Numbered from the stretch's first letter, positions 15,770-26,796 are shown. The stretch: 60,589 nt of DNA from Holophagaceae bacterium (GCA_016710635.1 JADJVL010000023.1:1-60589), one strand, 5' to 3'. The notes: generated from the letters alone by a model not told the origin. Program-made: numbers and translations.

Positions 15770-17463
15770 CCCACGCCTGGCTCCAGAACCTCATGTATCT
15801 CGCCCTCCTGCTGGGGCTGGCCTTCCCGCTGGGGACCTACATGGGGAAGGTGCTGGACGGGGAGCGCACCTTCCTCCAGCCCGTGCTCGGTCCCCTCGAG
15901 CGCGGCCTGTACCGCCTCATGGGCATCCGGGGCGATGAGGAGATGGGCTGGGCGGCCTATGGCTGGGTCATCACCCTGCTCAAACTGCTCGGCTTCGCCG
16001 CGGTCTTCCTGCTCATGAAGGCACAGGGCCGCCTGCCCCTGAACCCGGAGCACCTGCCCGGGACGGTCACGGACTTGGCCTTCAACACCGCCGTCAGCTT
16101 CATGACCAACACCAACTGGCAGGCCTACGGCGGCGAAAGCACCATGAGCTATCTCACCCAGATGCTGGGGCTCACGGTGCAGAACTTCCTGTCCGCCGCC
16201 ACGGGCATCGCCGTGCTGACGGCCCTGGTCCGCGGGCTCATGCGCCGCAACGCCGAGACTCTGGGCAACGCCTTCGTGGACGTTACCCGCGCGACGGTCT
16301 ACATCCTGCTGCCCCTCTCCCTGGTCTTCGCCCTCTTCCTCGTCTCCCAGGGCGTGATCCAAAACCTTTCTGCCTACGTCCACACGGCCTCGGGCCAGGT
16401 GCTGGCCATGGGGCCGGCGGCCTCCCAGGTCGCCATCAAGATGCTGGGCACCAACGGCGGCGGCTTCTTCGGCGCCAACGCCGCCCATCCCTTCGAGAAC
16501 AGCACGCCCCTCTCCAACTTCATCCAGACCCTGAGCATCCTCCTCATCCCGGCGGGGCTCGTGGTGAGCTTCGGCCGGATGGTGAAGGACGCCCGCCAGG
16601 GCCGGGCCATTCTGGCCGCCATGAGCGTGATCTTCGTCGCGGCCCTGGCGGTCTGCACCCATTTCGAAGTGAGCGGGAATCCCGCGCTGGCCCGCGCCGG
16701 GGCCGACCAGATCGCCACCGCCACCAACGCTGGTGGGAACCTGGAGGGCAAAGAGCTGCGTTTCGGCGCCGGTCCTTCCGCCCTCTGGGCCACCGCCACC
16801 ACGGCCGCCTCCAATGGCTCCGTGAACGCCATGCATGATTCCTTCACGCCCATGGGCGGCCTCGTCCCCCTTTGGCTCATCCAGCTCGGCGAAGTCGTTT
16901 TCGGCGGTGTGGGCTCGGGCCTCTACGGGATGCTGATGTTCGTGTTCGTGGGCGTCTTCATCGGCGGACTCATGGTGGGCCGGACGCCGGAGTACCTGGG
17001 CAAGAAGGTGGAAGCCTTCGAGATGAAGATGGCCTCCCTGGCGATCCTCATCCCCTGCGCCGCCGTGCTCCTCGGGGCCGCGGTCTCCGTCGTCTCGACG
17101 GCCGGGGTCGCCACCGTCAGCAATCCGGGACCCCACGGCTTCACCCAGATCCTCTACGCCTGGAGCAGCGCCGCCAACAACAACGGCAGCGCATTCGGAG
17201 GCCTGGGCGTCAACACGCCGTTCTACAACGCCGGACTGGCCGTCGCCATGCTGCTGGGCCGCTTCGGCGTGATCTGGCCGGTGCTGGCCCTGGCCGGAGC
17301 CCTGGCCCGAAAGAAGCACACGCCGGGGAGCGCAGGCACCCTGCCCACTCACACGCCACTCTTCGTGGGCGTGCTGGTGGGGGCCGTGCTTCTGGTCGGT
17401 GCTCTCACCTTTCTGCCCTCCCTCGCCCTCGGGCCCATTGCCGAACATCTCGCCCTGCGCTGA
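15766..17463 (+). CDS. kdpA: K(+)-transporting ATPase subunit A
   Basis: The K+-binding, channel-like subunit of the KdpFABC pump in the inner membrane. 565 residues, near the usual 557-560, with about ten membrane helices. Selectivity-filter segments are visible: SFMTNTNWQAYGGES, MLGTNGGGFFGANAAHPFEN and the later SSAANNNGSAFGGLGVNTPF. The start codon overlaps the kdpF stop; kdpB follows after seven bases. Confidence 0.97.
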   Translation: MTHAWLQNLMYLALLLGLAFPLGTYMGKVLDGERTFLQPVLGPLERGLYRLMGIRGDEEMGWAAYGWVITLLKLLGFAAVFLLMKAQGRLPLNPEHLPGTVTDLAFNTAVSFMTNTNWQAYGGESTMSYLTQMLGLTVQNFLSAATGIAVLTALVRGLMRRNAETLGNAFVDVTRATVYILLPLSLVFALFLVSQGVIQNLSAYVHTASGQVLAMGPAASQVAIKMLGTNGGGFFGANAAHPFENSTPLSNFIQTLSILLIPAGLVVSFGRMVKDARQGRAILAAMSVIFVAALAVCTHFEVSGNPALARAGADQIATATNAGGNLEGKELRFGAGPSALWATATTAASNGSVNAMHDSFTPMGGLVPLWLIQLGEVVFGGVGSGLYGMLMFVFVGVFIGGLMVGRTPEYLGKKVEAFEMKMASLAILIPCAAVLLGAAVSVVSTAGVATVSNPGPHGFTQILYAWSSAANNNGSAFGGLGVNTPFYNAGLAVAMLLGRFGVIWPVLALAGALARKKHTPGSAGTLPTHTPLFVGVLVGAVLLVGALTFLPSLALGPIAEHLALR

Positions 17464-17470
17464 GGAAGCC

Positions 17471-19570
17471 ATGACCTCCCATTCCCGCCAGACCGCAGAA
17501 GCCCGTCCCCTCCTCGAACCCGCCATCGTGAAGCGGGCGGCAGGGGACGCCTTCCGGAAGCTGAACCCCGTGCACCAGCTGCGCAATCCGGTGATGTTCA
17601 CGGTGTGGATCTGCAGCGCCTTCACCACCGCCCTCTGGGTCGAGGCCCTGGCGGGGAAGGGCGAAGCCCGGCCGGGCTTCATCCTGGCCATCGCGTTGTG
17701 GCTCTGGTTCACCGTGCTCTTCGCCAATTTCGCGGAGGCCATGGCGGAGGGTCGGGGCAAGGCCCAGGCCGACAGCCTGCGCCGGGCCAAGAAGGACATC
17801 ACGGCCAAGAAGCTCGCCTCGACCGACCGCGCCAGCGCCCGGGACCTGCTGCCCGCCTCCATGCTGCGCCTGGGCGACCTGGTGCTGGTGGAGGCCGGGG
17901 ACACGATTCCCGGCGATGGCGAAGTCATCGAAGGCATCGCCTCCGTCAACGAGAGCGCCATCACCGGCGAGAGCGCCCCGGTGATCCGGGAAAGCGGCGG
18001 CGACCGCTCCGCCGTCACCGGCGGCACCCTGGTCCTGTCGGATTGGATCGTGGTGCGGATCAGCGCCAACCCCGGGGAGAGCTTTCTGGACCGCATGATC
18101 GCCATGGTCGAAGGTGCCAAGCGGCAGAAGACCCCCAACGAGATCGCCCTCGACATCCTCCTGGCGGGCCTCACCATCATCTTCCTCCTGGCCACCGCCA
18201 CGCTGCTGCCCTTCTCGCTCTTCAGCGTGAAGGCCGCAGGCCAGGGCACGCCCATCACCCTCACGGTCCTCGTGGCCCTCCTGGTCTGCCTCATCCCCAC
18301 CACCATCGGCGGCCTGCTGAGCGCCATCGGCATCGCCGGCATGGACCGGATGATCCAGGCCAACGTCATCGCCACCTCGGGCCGGGCCGTGGAGGCCGCC
18401 GGGGACGTGGACGTGCTCCTGCTGGACAAGACCGGCACCATCACCCTGGGCAACCGGGAGGCCGTCGCCTTCCTGCCCGCCGGGGGCGTCAACATCAAGG
18501 ACCTGGCGGACGCGGCGCAGCTTTCGTCCCTCGCCGACGAGACGCCGGAGGGCCGGAGCATCGTGGTCCTCGCCAAGGCGCAGCATGGCCTGCGGGAGCG
18601 GGACCTCCACGCCCTGGACGCCCACTTCGTGCCCTTCACCGCCCAGACCCGCATGAGCGGCGTGAACATCCTCCGGGAAGGGGGCAGTCGGGAGGTCCGC
18701 AAAGGCGCAGCCGCCTCCATCGAGGATTTCGTCAAGGCCAGGGGCGGATGCTTCCCCGAGGACCTGCGCCGCACCGTGGACCAGGTCGCCATGGCCGGCG
18801 GCACGCCCCTCGTGGTGGCGGACGGCGCCCAGGCCCTGGGCGTGATCCACCTCAAGGACATCGTGAAGGGCGGCATCAAGGAGCGCTTCGGCGAGCTGCG
18901 GGGCATGGGCATCAAGACCGTGATGATCACCGGCGACAACCCTCTCACCGCCGCCGCCATCGCCGCCGAGGCCGGCGTGGACGACTTCCTCGCCCAGGCC
19001 ACGCCGGAGGCCAAGCTGAAGCTCATCCGGGAGTACCAGGCCGGCGGTCGGCTGGTGGCCATGACCGGGGACGGCACCAACGACGCGCCGGCCCTGGCCC
19101 AGGCGGACGTGGCGGTGGCCATGAACTCCGGCACCCAGGCCGCCAAGGAGGCCGGGAACATGGTGGACCTGGACTCCAACCCCACGAAGCTCATCGAGAT
19201 CGTGGAGATCGGCAAGCAGCTCCTCATGACCCGGGGCTCCCTCACCACCTTCAGCATCGCCAACGACGTCGCGAAGTATTTCGCCATCCTGCCGGCGGCC
19301 TTCGTCGCCACCTACCCGGCCCTGGGGGCGCTGAACGTCATGGGCCTCCACAGCCCGGAAAGCGCCATCCTCTCGGCGGTGATCTTCAACGCCCTGATCA
19401 TCGTCGTGCTCATCCCCCTGGCCCTGCGGGGCGTGAAGTACCGCCCGATGGGCGCGGCGGCGCTGCTGCAGCGCAACCTGCTGGTCTACGGGCTCGGCGG
19501 GCTGGTGGTGCCTTTCGCCGGCATCAAGCTCATCGACCTGATTCTCGTCGCCCTGCGATTCACTGTCTGA
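17471..19570 (+). CDS. kdpB: K(+)-transporting ATPase subunit B (P-type ATPase)
   Basis: The ATP-hydrolysing subunit of Kdp. 699 residues starting MTSHSRQTAEARPLLEP. Visible motifs: actuator TGES (ESAITGESAPV), phosphorylated Asp at about 319 in LLLDKTGTITLGN, hinge TGDGTNDAPALAQADVAVAM, and the closing membrane helices. The ATG at 17471 is preceded by GAGGAAGCC. Longer frame extensions overlap kdpA. Confidence 0.97.
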   Translation: MTSHSRQTAEARPLLEPAIVKRAAGDAFRKLNPVHQLRNPVMFTVWICSAFTTALWVEALAGKGEARPGFILAIALWLWFTVLFANFAEAMAEGRGKAQADSLRRAKKDITAKKLASTDRASARDLLPASMLRLGDLVLVEAGDTIPGDGEVIEGIASVNESAITGESAPVIRESGGDRSAVTGGTLVLSDWIVVRISANPGESFLDRMIAMVEGAKRQKTPNEIALDILLAGLTIIFLLATATLLPFSLFSVKAAGQGTPITLTVLVALLVCLIPTTIGGLLSAIGIAGMDRMIQANVIATSGRAVEAAGDVDVLLLDKTGTITLGNREAVAFLPAGGVNIKDLADAAQLSSLADETPEGRSIVVLAKAQHGLRERDLHALDAHFVPFTAQTRMSGVNILREGGSREVRKGAAASIEDFVKARGGCFPEDLRRTVDQVAMAGGTPLVVADGAQALGVIHLKDIVKGGIKERFGELRGMGIKTVMITGDNPLTAAAIAAEAGVDDFLAQATPEAKLKLIREYQAGGRLVAMTGDGTNDAPALAQADVAVAMNSGTQAAKEAGNMVDLDSNPTKLIEIVEIGKQLLMTRGSLTTFSIANDVAKYFAILPAAFVATYPALGALNVMGLHSPESAILSAVIFNALIIVVLIPLALRGVKYRPMGAAALLQRNLLVYGLGGLVVPFAGIKLIDLILVALRFTV

Positions 19571-19580
19571 GGACCCACCC

Positions 19581-20167
19581 ATGAACCTGCATCTGCGTCC
19601 CGCCCTCGTCGCCTTCCTGGCCCTCAGCGTCCTCACGGGCCTGGCCTACCCGCTCCTGGTCACCGGCCTCGCCAAGGCCATGTTTCCGCATCGGGCCGAG
19701 GGCAGCCTCATCCGCAAGGATGGAAAAGTGATCGGATCCGAACTCATCGGCCAGTCCTTCACGGATCCAGGTCACTTCTGGGGCCGGCCCTCCGCCACCG
19801 CGGGGCCGGACGGGAAGCCCCTCCCCTGCAACGCGGCCAATAGTGGCGGCAGCAATCTGGCCGCAAGCAATCCCGACCTGGGAAGGCCGTGGCGGAACGC
19901 ATCGCGGCGCTGCGTGCCGCCGATCCGGCGAGCCCGGGGCCCGTGCCCGTGGACCTCGTCACCGCCTCCGCCAGTGGCCTCGATCCCCACATCAGCCCCG
20001 CCGCGGCCCTTTTCCAGGTGCACCGCGTCGCCAAGGTGAGAGGGCTGGACGAGGCCAAGGTGAGATCCCTGGTGGCGGTCCACACGGAAGGGCCGCAGCT
20101 GGGCTTCCTCGGCGAAGCCAGGGTGAACGTCCTGAAACTGAACCTGGCCCTCGAGGCCGCCCAGTAA
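19581..20167 (+). pseudogene. kdpC: K(+)-transporting ATPase subunit C, one-base frameshift
   Basis: KdpC bridges KdpA/KdpB in the pump. The first frame (from ATG 19581) begins with a membrane helix (LVAFLALSVLTGLAYPLLVTG) and reads GQSFTDPGHFWGRPSAT...NPDLG, as in KdpC. After GGG at 19880-19882 it turns into an Arg/Pro-rich alien tail. The second frame continues correctly: AVAERIAALRAADP, VDLVTASASGLDPHISPAAA and RVNVLKLNLAL, stopping at 20167. Restoring one G (GGGG) joins them into about 195 residues, the normal length. The rest of the operon is intact, so an assembly error is as likely as a real mutation. Confidence 0.92.
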
Positions 20168-20176
20168 GCTGGGAGC

Positions 20177-22875
20177 GTGACTTCCGAACGCCCCGATCCC
20201 GATGCCCTGCTCCGCAAGGTGCAGGACGAGGAGACCCGCGCCCAGCGCGCCAAACTGAAGGTGTTCTTCGGCGCATCCCCTGGCGTCGGCAAGACCTACG
20301 CGATGCTCTCCGAAGCCCGGGAGCGGAAGGCCATGGGCGTGGACGTGGTCATCGGCGTGGTGGAGACCCACGGCCGCTCGGAGACCGCGGCCCTGGTGGA
20401 GGGCTTCGAAAGCGTCCCGCCCCGGGAGCTGCCCTACCGCGGCATCTTCATGCAGGAATTCGATCTCGAGGCCGCCAAGCGGCGGAAGCCCCACCTCATC
20501 CTCATGGACGAGCTGGCTCATACAAACGTGCAGGGTTCCCGCCACGAGAAGCGCTGGCAGGACGTGCTGGACCTGCTGGACGCGGGAATCGACGTCTATA
20601 CCACCATCAACGTGCAGCATATGGAAAGCCTGCGGGACGTGGTGGCCCAGATCACGGGCATCATCGTGCGCGAATCCGTGCCGGACACGGTGCTGGAACG
20701 GGCGGACGAGTTCGAGCTGGTGGACCTCCCGCCGGAGGACCTGCTCCAGCGGCTCCGGGAAGGCAAGGTCTATGTCCCCGACCAGGCGCGCCATGCCCTG
20801 GACCGCTTCTTCCGCAAGGGAAACCTGCTGGCCCTGCGGGAGCTGGCCCTGCGCCAGACCGCCCAGAACGTGGATGCCCAGATGCGCCGCTACATGGCCA
20901 GCGAAGGCATCCAGAAGACCTGGGGCGCCGGGGACCGCCTGCTGGTCTGCGTGGGCCCCCACCAGCTCTCCGTGCGCCTGGTGCGCGCCACCCGGCGGCT
21001 GGCGGCCACCCTCGGCGGCTCCTGGGTGGCCCTCTATGTGGAAACGGCCCGCCACCTCCGCTACGCCCCGGAGGATCAGGCGCGCATCGAGGCCCACCTG
21101 CGCCTCGCGGAGCAGCTGGGGGCGGAGACGGCAGTCATCGAGGGCGGGACAGCCATCGGCCCCGACATCCTCCGCTTCGCCCGGGAGCACAACATCACCA
21201 AGATCGTGGTGGGCAAGCCCGCCCGCCCGCGGCTCAGGGAACTGCTGCGCGGCTCCCTCGTGGACGAGCTGATCCGGAACAGCGGGGACATCGATGTCTT
21301 CGTCATCACCGGGGACGAGGGGCAGGAGGCCGCCCGGCCCGCCCTGGAGCCCCGGGCCCGGGAACCCTGGACCGCCTGGCTCTGGGCGGTGTTCATGGTG
21401 ACGGCGGCCTCCACGGTGGGCCTGCTCCTCTTCCGCCGCACGGAGCTCGCCGACCTCGTCATGCTCTACGTCCTCGGCATCGCCCTGGTGGCGGCCCGGC
21501 ACGGGCGGAGGCCCTCCCTGCTGGCGTCGTTCCTCAGCGTGGCGGCTTTCGACTTCCTCTTCATCCCGCCCTACCACACCTTCGCCGTGGGGGACTTCCG
21601 GCACATCGGCACCTTCGCCATCCTCATGTTCACGGGGTGGCTCATCGGCACCCTGACCGAACGCATCCGCCAGCAGGCCCGCCTGGCCCGCGTCCGGGAG
21701 CAGCGCACGGGCGCCCTGCTCAGGCTCAGCAAGGAACTGGCCGCCAGCGCCGGCTCCATGGAACTCGTGGAATCCGCCATCCACAGCGTGGCCGCCCAGT
21801 TCCACACCGAGGCCGTCATCCTGCTCCCGGACGCCAACCGCCGCCTGGCGGCGCCCCGGAAGGCGCCGGCCTTCGCCTTCACGGACCAGGAGCAGGGCGT
21901 GGCCCAGTGGGTCTTCGAGCACGGCGAGCCCGGCGGCCGGGGAACCGCCACCCTGCCGGGCTCCCGGGCCACCTACCTGCCCCTGCGGGCGAGCGGCGGC
22001 ATCGTCGGCGTGATGGGCGTGCTGCCGGAAGGCGAAGCCCAGTGGACGGAACCGGACCAGCGCACCCTGCTGGAGGCCTTCGCCAGCCAGACGGCCCTGG
22101 CGGTGGAGCGCCTCCACCTGGCCGCGCGCCACGAGGACGCGCGGCGGCGCATGGACGAGGAACAGCTGCGGAATACCCTGCTCAGTTCCGTATCCCACGA
22201 CCTGCGCACGCCCCTGGGCGCCATCACCGGCGCCGCCAGCACCCTGCTGGAGCAAGGGGAGGCCATTCCCGAGGCGACCCAGCGGGAGCTCTTCAGGTCC
22301 ATCCAGGACGAGGCCCAGCGCATGCACCGCCTGGTCACCAACCTGCTGGACATCACCCGGCTGGAATCCGGCGCCGTGGTGGTGCGGAAGGCCTGGACGC
22401 CCCTGGAGGAGGTGGTGGGCCTCGCCCTCAACCGCACCGAACAGTCGCTCGCCGGCCGGCCGGTGAAGGTGGAGCTGCCTCCGGACCTGCCCCTGGTGCC
22501 CCTGGACGAGGTGCTTCTGAGCCAGGTGCTGGTGAACCTTCTGGAGAACGCTGGGAAGCACACGCCGCCGGGGACCCCCGTCGAGGTGCGCGCCTGGTCC
22601 ACGGGCGCAGCGGTCACCCTGGTGGTGGCGGACGGCGGCCCGGGCCTGGTGGAGGGGGAGGAGGAGCGCATCTTCGACAAGCTGGTGCGCGGCTCGCGGC
22701 ACGGTGGGGAGCCGGGTGCGGGTCTTGGCCTGGCCATCTGCCGGGCCATCGTGGAAGCCCACGGGGGCCGGATCCAGGCGGCCAACCGCTCCCAGGGGGG
22801 CGCCCAGTTCCTGGTGACGCTGCCTCTGGACGGCGCGCCGCCGGAACTCCCGACGGAATCCGAGGAGGGCGTGGA

Positions 22876-22879
<4 letters not shown>
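20177..22879 (+). CDS. kdpD: Sensor histidine kinase KdpD
   Basis: The K+/turgor sensor controlling kdp. 900 residues from GTG 20177: an N-terminal KdpD domain with Walker A ASPGVGKTYAML and DELAHTNVQGSRHEKRW, a USP-like domain (LLVCVGPHQLSVRLVRATRR), four membrane helices around residues 395-500, a GAF-like region, then HisKA (SVSHDLRTPLGAITGAAS) and the ATPase (NLLENAGKHTPPG, ADGGPGLV, GAGLGLAICRAIVEAHGG). Start is nine bases after kdpC; the stop overlaps kdpE (ATGA). Confidence 0.96.
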
Positions 22880-23568
<689 letters not shown>

Positions 23569-23581
23569 CCAGCTGCCTCCC

Positions 23582-24202
23582 TCAACGCACTGGCTGGGGC
23601 CCCGGGATCACCGGCAGCATGCCGTTGCCGATGACTTCGCCGTCCTTGATCATCACGTCCGCGCCGGCGTCCAGACCGCCGGGAGCCAGGTCGCGGCCCA
23701 GGCAGACGAGGTGGTAGGCGTCGAGGCGGGTGTTGAAGTGCTGGGTGATGTTGCCGCGGCGGTCCCGCACCTCCTCCACCGGATTGGCCACGTAGGGCCG
23801 GTAGAGGAAGGGGTGGTTCCAGGGCGTCTCGGGCACCTGGTCGAGGTATTCGGGCACCAGCTCGGCGAGGGTGAAGGGGTACTCGTTGCGCTTGGCCTTG
23901 TAGCGGGCCAGGGCGTCGGCGATGCGCTTAAGGGAGCCGGAGACCTGCTGGCCCTCCCGCTGCTGGTCCTCCTTCATGTTCGTGTTGATGATGAAGAGGT
24001 CCTTCACCGCCCGGCGCCCCGCATCCGTGTCCCGATACTTCTCCGCGAGCTTCTCCAGGATGGCCTTGCCTTCGTCGGCCTTGCCCTTGCCTGCCAGGGC
24101 CTTGCTTTCCTCGTAGAGGCGGTCCGGCAGGCGCGGATCCTCCGAATCGCAGGCCACCGCCAGCAGCAGCAGCGCGGCAAGGGCCAAGGCTCGGGATCGC
24201 AT
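23582..24202 (-). CDS. Lipoprotein with GspG/T2SSG-like C-terminal domain
   Basis: A 206-residue lipoprotein; MRSRALALAALLLLAVACDSE has lipobox AVAC. Residues 25-75 are helical and TPR-like (LYEESKALAGKGKADEGKAILEKLAEKYRDT, shown in part). The second half, LKRIADALARYKAKRNEYPFTLAEL and later the QVPETPWNHPFLYRPY block, resembles the globular part of type II secretion pseudopilin G, where short lengths and DPWG-like turns are typical. Without the pilin N-terminus it cannot be a pilin itself. Role unknown. Confidence 0.72.
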   Translation of the reverse strand: MRSRALALAALLLLAVACDSEDPRLPDRLYEESKALAGKGKADEGKAILEKLAEKYRDTDAGRRAVKDLFIINTNMKEDQQREGQQVSGSLKRIADALARYKAKRNEYPFTLAELVPEYLDQVPETPWNHPFLYRPYVANPVEEVRDRRGNITQHFNTRLDAYHLVCLGRDLAPGGLDAGADVMIKDGEVIGNGMLPVIPGPQPVR

Positions 24203-24304
24203 GGGTGAACGCTAGCACCGATCCGCGGAGGGTTGAAGGGGCCCGGAGCCTGGTGAAGCCCGGGCCCGGCTCCGCCCTTGATAAGCTCAAGGCCGGGAGG
24301 CTTC

Positions 24305-24958
24305 ATGCTGGACAGGCCCATGCTGGTGGGAATCGTGGGGGGCTCGGGGAGCGGCAAGACCTCCGTGGCGCGGGAGCTGGTGCGCCGGGTGAAGAAGGCC
24401 GGCACCGAAGCCCTGCTCCTGGACATGGACGCGTACTACGCGCCCCTGGAAATCGTCCGCGGCCGCTTCGAGGGCCGGGAGGTGAACTGGGACCATCCCC
24501 ACGCCTTCGACCTGGAACTCATGGCCACCCACCTCGCCGCCCTCCACCGCGGGGAGCCCATCCGCAAGCCCAAGTACGATTTCACCGTGTCCGACCGGGT
24601 GGGCTGGGAGGAGCCCGTGGCCGCCGCCGACGTGGTGATCCTCGAAGGCCTGCTCTTCCTCGCCCTGCCGGAACTCCGCGAGCTGCTGGACGTGAAGGTC
24701 TTCGTGGACACGGACGCCGACATCCGCATCCTGCGCCGCATCCAGCGCGACACCCAGGAGCGGGGTCGCAGCCTGCAGAGCGTCATCGAGCAGTACCAGA
24801 ACAGCGTGCGGCCCATGCACCTCGAGTTCGTGGAGCCCAGCAAGCGCTGGGCGGACCTCATCGTGCCCACGGGGGTGGAGAACCGCCGGGCCATCGAGAT
24901 GATCGCCCACCACGTCCTGAGCCGGGTCCGCGGCCAGCGGGGCGCCGACCATGCCTGA
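24305..24958 (+). CDS. udk: Uridine kinase
   Basis: Phosphorylates uridine/cytidine with ATP or GTP in pyrimidine salvage. 217 residues: P-loop GIVGGSGSGKTSVARELV near residue 8, LLDMDAYYAP, NWDHPHAFD, PKYDFTVSDRV, and VILEGLLFLALPELRELLD. ATG 24305 follows a GGGAGG site; an upstream ATG at 24278 lacks one. The stop overlaps the rhodanese start by eight bases. It begins a tight four-gene unit. Confidence 0.92.
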   Translation: MLDRPMLVGIVGGSGSGKTSVARELVRRVKKAGTEALLLDMDAYYAPLEIVRGRFEGREVNWDHPHAFDLELMATHLAALHRGEPIRKPKYDFTVSDRVGWEEPVAAADVVILEGLLFLALPELRELLDVKVFVDTDADIRILRRIQRDTQERGRSLQSVIEQYQNSVRPMHLEFVEPSKRWADLIVPTGVENRRAIEMIAHHVLSRVRGQRGADHA

Positions 24959-25265
24959 GGTCATCCATCTGGAGCCCGAGGCGTTCCGGGACCTGCCGCC
25001 GGAGGCCCAGGTCGTGGATGTGCGGGAGGAGTGGGAGTGGGCGCTGGGGCACCTGCCCCGGGCCGTGCACATTCCCCTGGGCCAGCTCATGGCGCGCTGC
25101 GACGAGCTGGATCCCGGGCGGCCGGTGGCCCTCTACTGCCACCACGGCGTGCGCAGCCTGCACGGCCTCGCCTTCCTGAGGCACCACGGCTTCGAGAACG
25201 TGGTCCACCTCTCCGGCGGCACCGAGGCCTGGCGCCGCGTCGACCCCGCCTTCCCGGCCTACTGA
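24951..25265 (+). CDS. Rhodanese-like sulfurtransferase
   Basis: A single-domain rhodanese of 104 residues: VVDVREEWEWALGHLPRAVHIPL, the active-site loop ALYCHHGVRS with catalytic Cys, and VVHLSGGTEAWRRVDP. It resembles GlpE-type sulfur carriers. Its stop overlaps the Nudix start (TGATG), so they are co-translated; the substrate is unknown. Confidence 0.9.
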   Translation: MPEVIHLEPEAFRDLPPEAQVVDVREEWEWALGHLPRAVHIPLGQLMARCDELDPGRPVALYCHHGVRSLHGLAFLRHHGFENVVHLSGGTEAWRRVDPAFPAY

Positions 25266-25882
25266 TGCGGCTCCTCGCCCGCAATCCCGCCGGCTTCGAC
25301 GCCGCCCGGCCCTGGCACGAGACGGGGCGTACGACCCGGGAGGACACCCGGATCTTCCGGCAGGTCGTCGCCCACCGCACCTCCCCCCACACCGGCCGGG
25401 GCCACGCCTACTTCAGGCTGGAAGGGCCGGACTGGGTGAACGTGGTGGCCTTCACGCCCCTTGGCTTGGGGGGCGAGCTGCTGGTGGTGGAGCAGTTCCG
25501 CCACGGCATCGACGGGCCCACCTTCGAGATCCCCGGCGGCGCCTGCGATCCCGGCGAGGCGCCTCTCGCCAGCGCCCAGCGAGAGCTGGCGGAGGAGACG
25601 GGCTTCGTATCGGACCTCTGGATCCCCCTGGGCCACTGCACGCCCAATCCCGCCACCCAGAACAATCGCACCCACAGCTTCCTGGCCCTGGACTGCCGGC
25701 AGGCGGGGGCGCTGGACCCGGACTTCACCGAGGAACTGGCCCTGCACGCCTGCGGGTGGCGCGAGTGGCAGGGGCTGCTGCGGAGCGGCGCCGTGCACCA
25801 CGCCCTCGTCCTCACAGCCTTTCTCAAGCTGGGCCTGTGGGAGGGCTGGCCGGAACTGCAGGCCCGCCTGGAGGCCCTGTGA
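25265..25882 (+). CDS. Nudix hydrolase
   Basis: 205 residues with a complete Nudix box, GACDPGEAPLASAQREL followed by AEETGF, in the ADP-ribose pyrophosphatase style (FTPLGLGGELLVVEQFRHG before it, PNPATQNNRTHSFLALD after it). Likely clears nucleoside diphosphate derivatives; the exact substrate cannot be told. Overlaps the genes on both sides. Confidence 0.9.
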   Translation: MRLLARNPAGFDAARPWHETGRTTREDTRIFRQVVAHRTSPHTGRGHAYFRLEGPDWVNVVAFTPLGLGGELLVVEQFRHGIDGPTFEIPGGACDPGEAPLASAQRELAEETGFVSDLWIPLGHCTPNPATQNNRTHSFLALDCRQAGALDPDFTEELALHACGWREWQGLLRSGAVHHALVLTAFLKLGLWEGWPELQARLEAL

Positions 25883-26796
25883 TCACGCGCGAGGACATCG
25901 CCGCCGCCGCCGCGCGCATCGCCCCTTTCATCCGCCGCACGCCGGTGCTGACCGTCGAGGTGCCCACCCCCGCCGGGCCCGTGCCCGTGGTCCTGAAACT
26001 GGAGAGCCTGCAGTTCACGGGCTCCTTCAAGCCCAGGGGCGCCTTCAACAGCCTGCTGCGGCTGGAGAGCCTGGATGTCATCGCCTGTTCCGGCGGCAAC
26101 CACGGCCTGGCGGTGGCCCACGCCGCCCAGGTGCTCGGCAAGCGCGCCCTCATCGTGGTGCCCCGCAGCGCCGCCCGCACCAAGGTGGAGGCCATGAAGG
26201 CCTGCGGCGCCGAGGTGATCCTGGCGGGGGACGTGCCCGCGGATGCCTTCGCCGAGGCCGAACGGCAGGTGGCGGCCCGGGGCTGGCCCCTGGTGCACCC
26301 CTTCGACCAGGAGCCCACGGTGGCGGGGCAGGGGACGCTTGGTTTGGAACTGCTGGAGCAGGCCCCGGCGGTGACCCATTGGCTGGTGGCCGTGGGCGGC
26401 GGCGGCTTCCCCGCGGGTCTTGCCCTCGCCATGGAGGGACGGGCCGAAGTGGTCCCTGTGGAGCCTGAAGGATGTCCCACCCTCTACGCGGCCCAGGCCG
26501 CCGGTAGGCCCGTGCTCGTGAAGGCCGAGGGGGCCGCGCGCACCTCCCTCGGGGCGCCCATGCTGGGGCGCCTGCCCTGGGAGCTGCTCAAGGATCGCGT
26601 CGGCCCCACGGTGCTCGTGGGCGAAGCGGCCATCCTCGACGCCCAGGCCTGGCTGTGGCGGGAGGTGAAGGTGGTGGCCGAGCCCGGCGGCGCCACGGCC
26701 CTTGCGGCGCTGCTGAGCGGGGCGTGGGTGCCACCCCCGGGCGTGCCGGTGGGCGTCGTCATCTGCGGGGGGAACGCGGACGCGATTCCGGCGTAA
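25879..26796 (+). CDS. Pyridoxal-phosphate Thr/Ser dehydratase-like enzyme
   Basis: Fold-type II PLP enzyme of 305 residues from GTG 25879. PLP lysine at about 51 in FTGSFKPRGAFN, phosphate/substrate motif SGGNHGLAVAHAA, the glycine loop VAVGGGGFPAG, and the C-terminal GNADAI. This matches catabolic threonine/serine dehydratases, or serine racemase-like enzymes. There is no C-terminal regulatory ACT domain, so it is not the feedback-inhibited IlvA type. It may act alongside Tdh/Kbl in threonine use. Confidence 0.88.
   Translation: MITREDIAAAAARIAPFIRRTPVLTVEVPTPAGPVPVVLKLESLQFTGSFKPRGAFNSLLRLESLDVIACSGGNHGLAVAHAAQVLGKRALIVVPRSAARTKVEAMKACGAEVILAGDVPADAFAEAERQVAARGWPLVHPFDQEPTVAGQGTLGLELLEQAPAVTHWLVAVGGGGFPAGLALAMEGRAEVVPVEPEGCPTLYAAQAAGRPVLVKAEGAARTSLGAPMLGRLPWELLKDRVGPTVLVGEAAILDAQAWLWREVKVVAEPGGATALAALLSGAWVPPPGVPVGVVICGGNADAIPA

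Noticed and set aside
15727..22762. Very long antisense frames opposite kdpA/kdpB/kdpD (up to about 1200 codons)
   Set aside because: They are shadows of the strong codon bias of the real genes; their translations are low-complexity (His/Gly/Ala/Arg) and match nothing.
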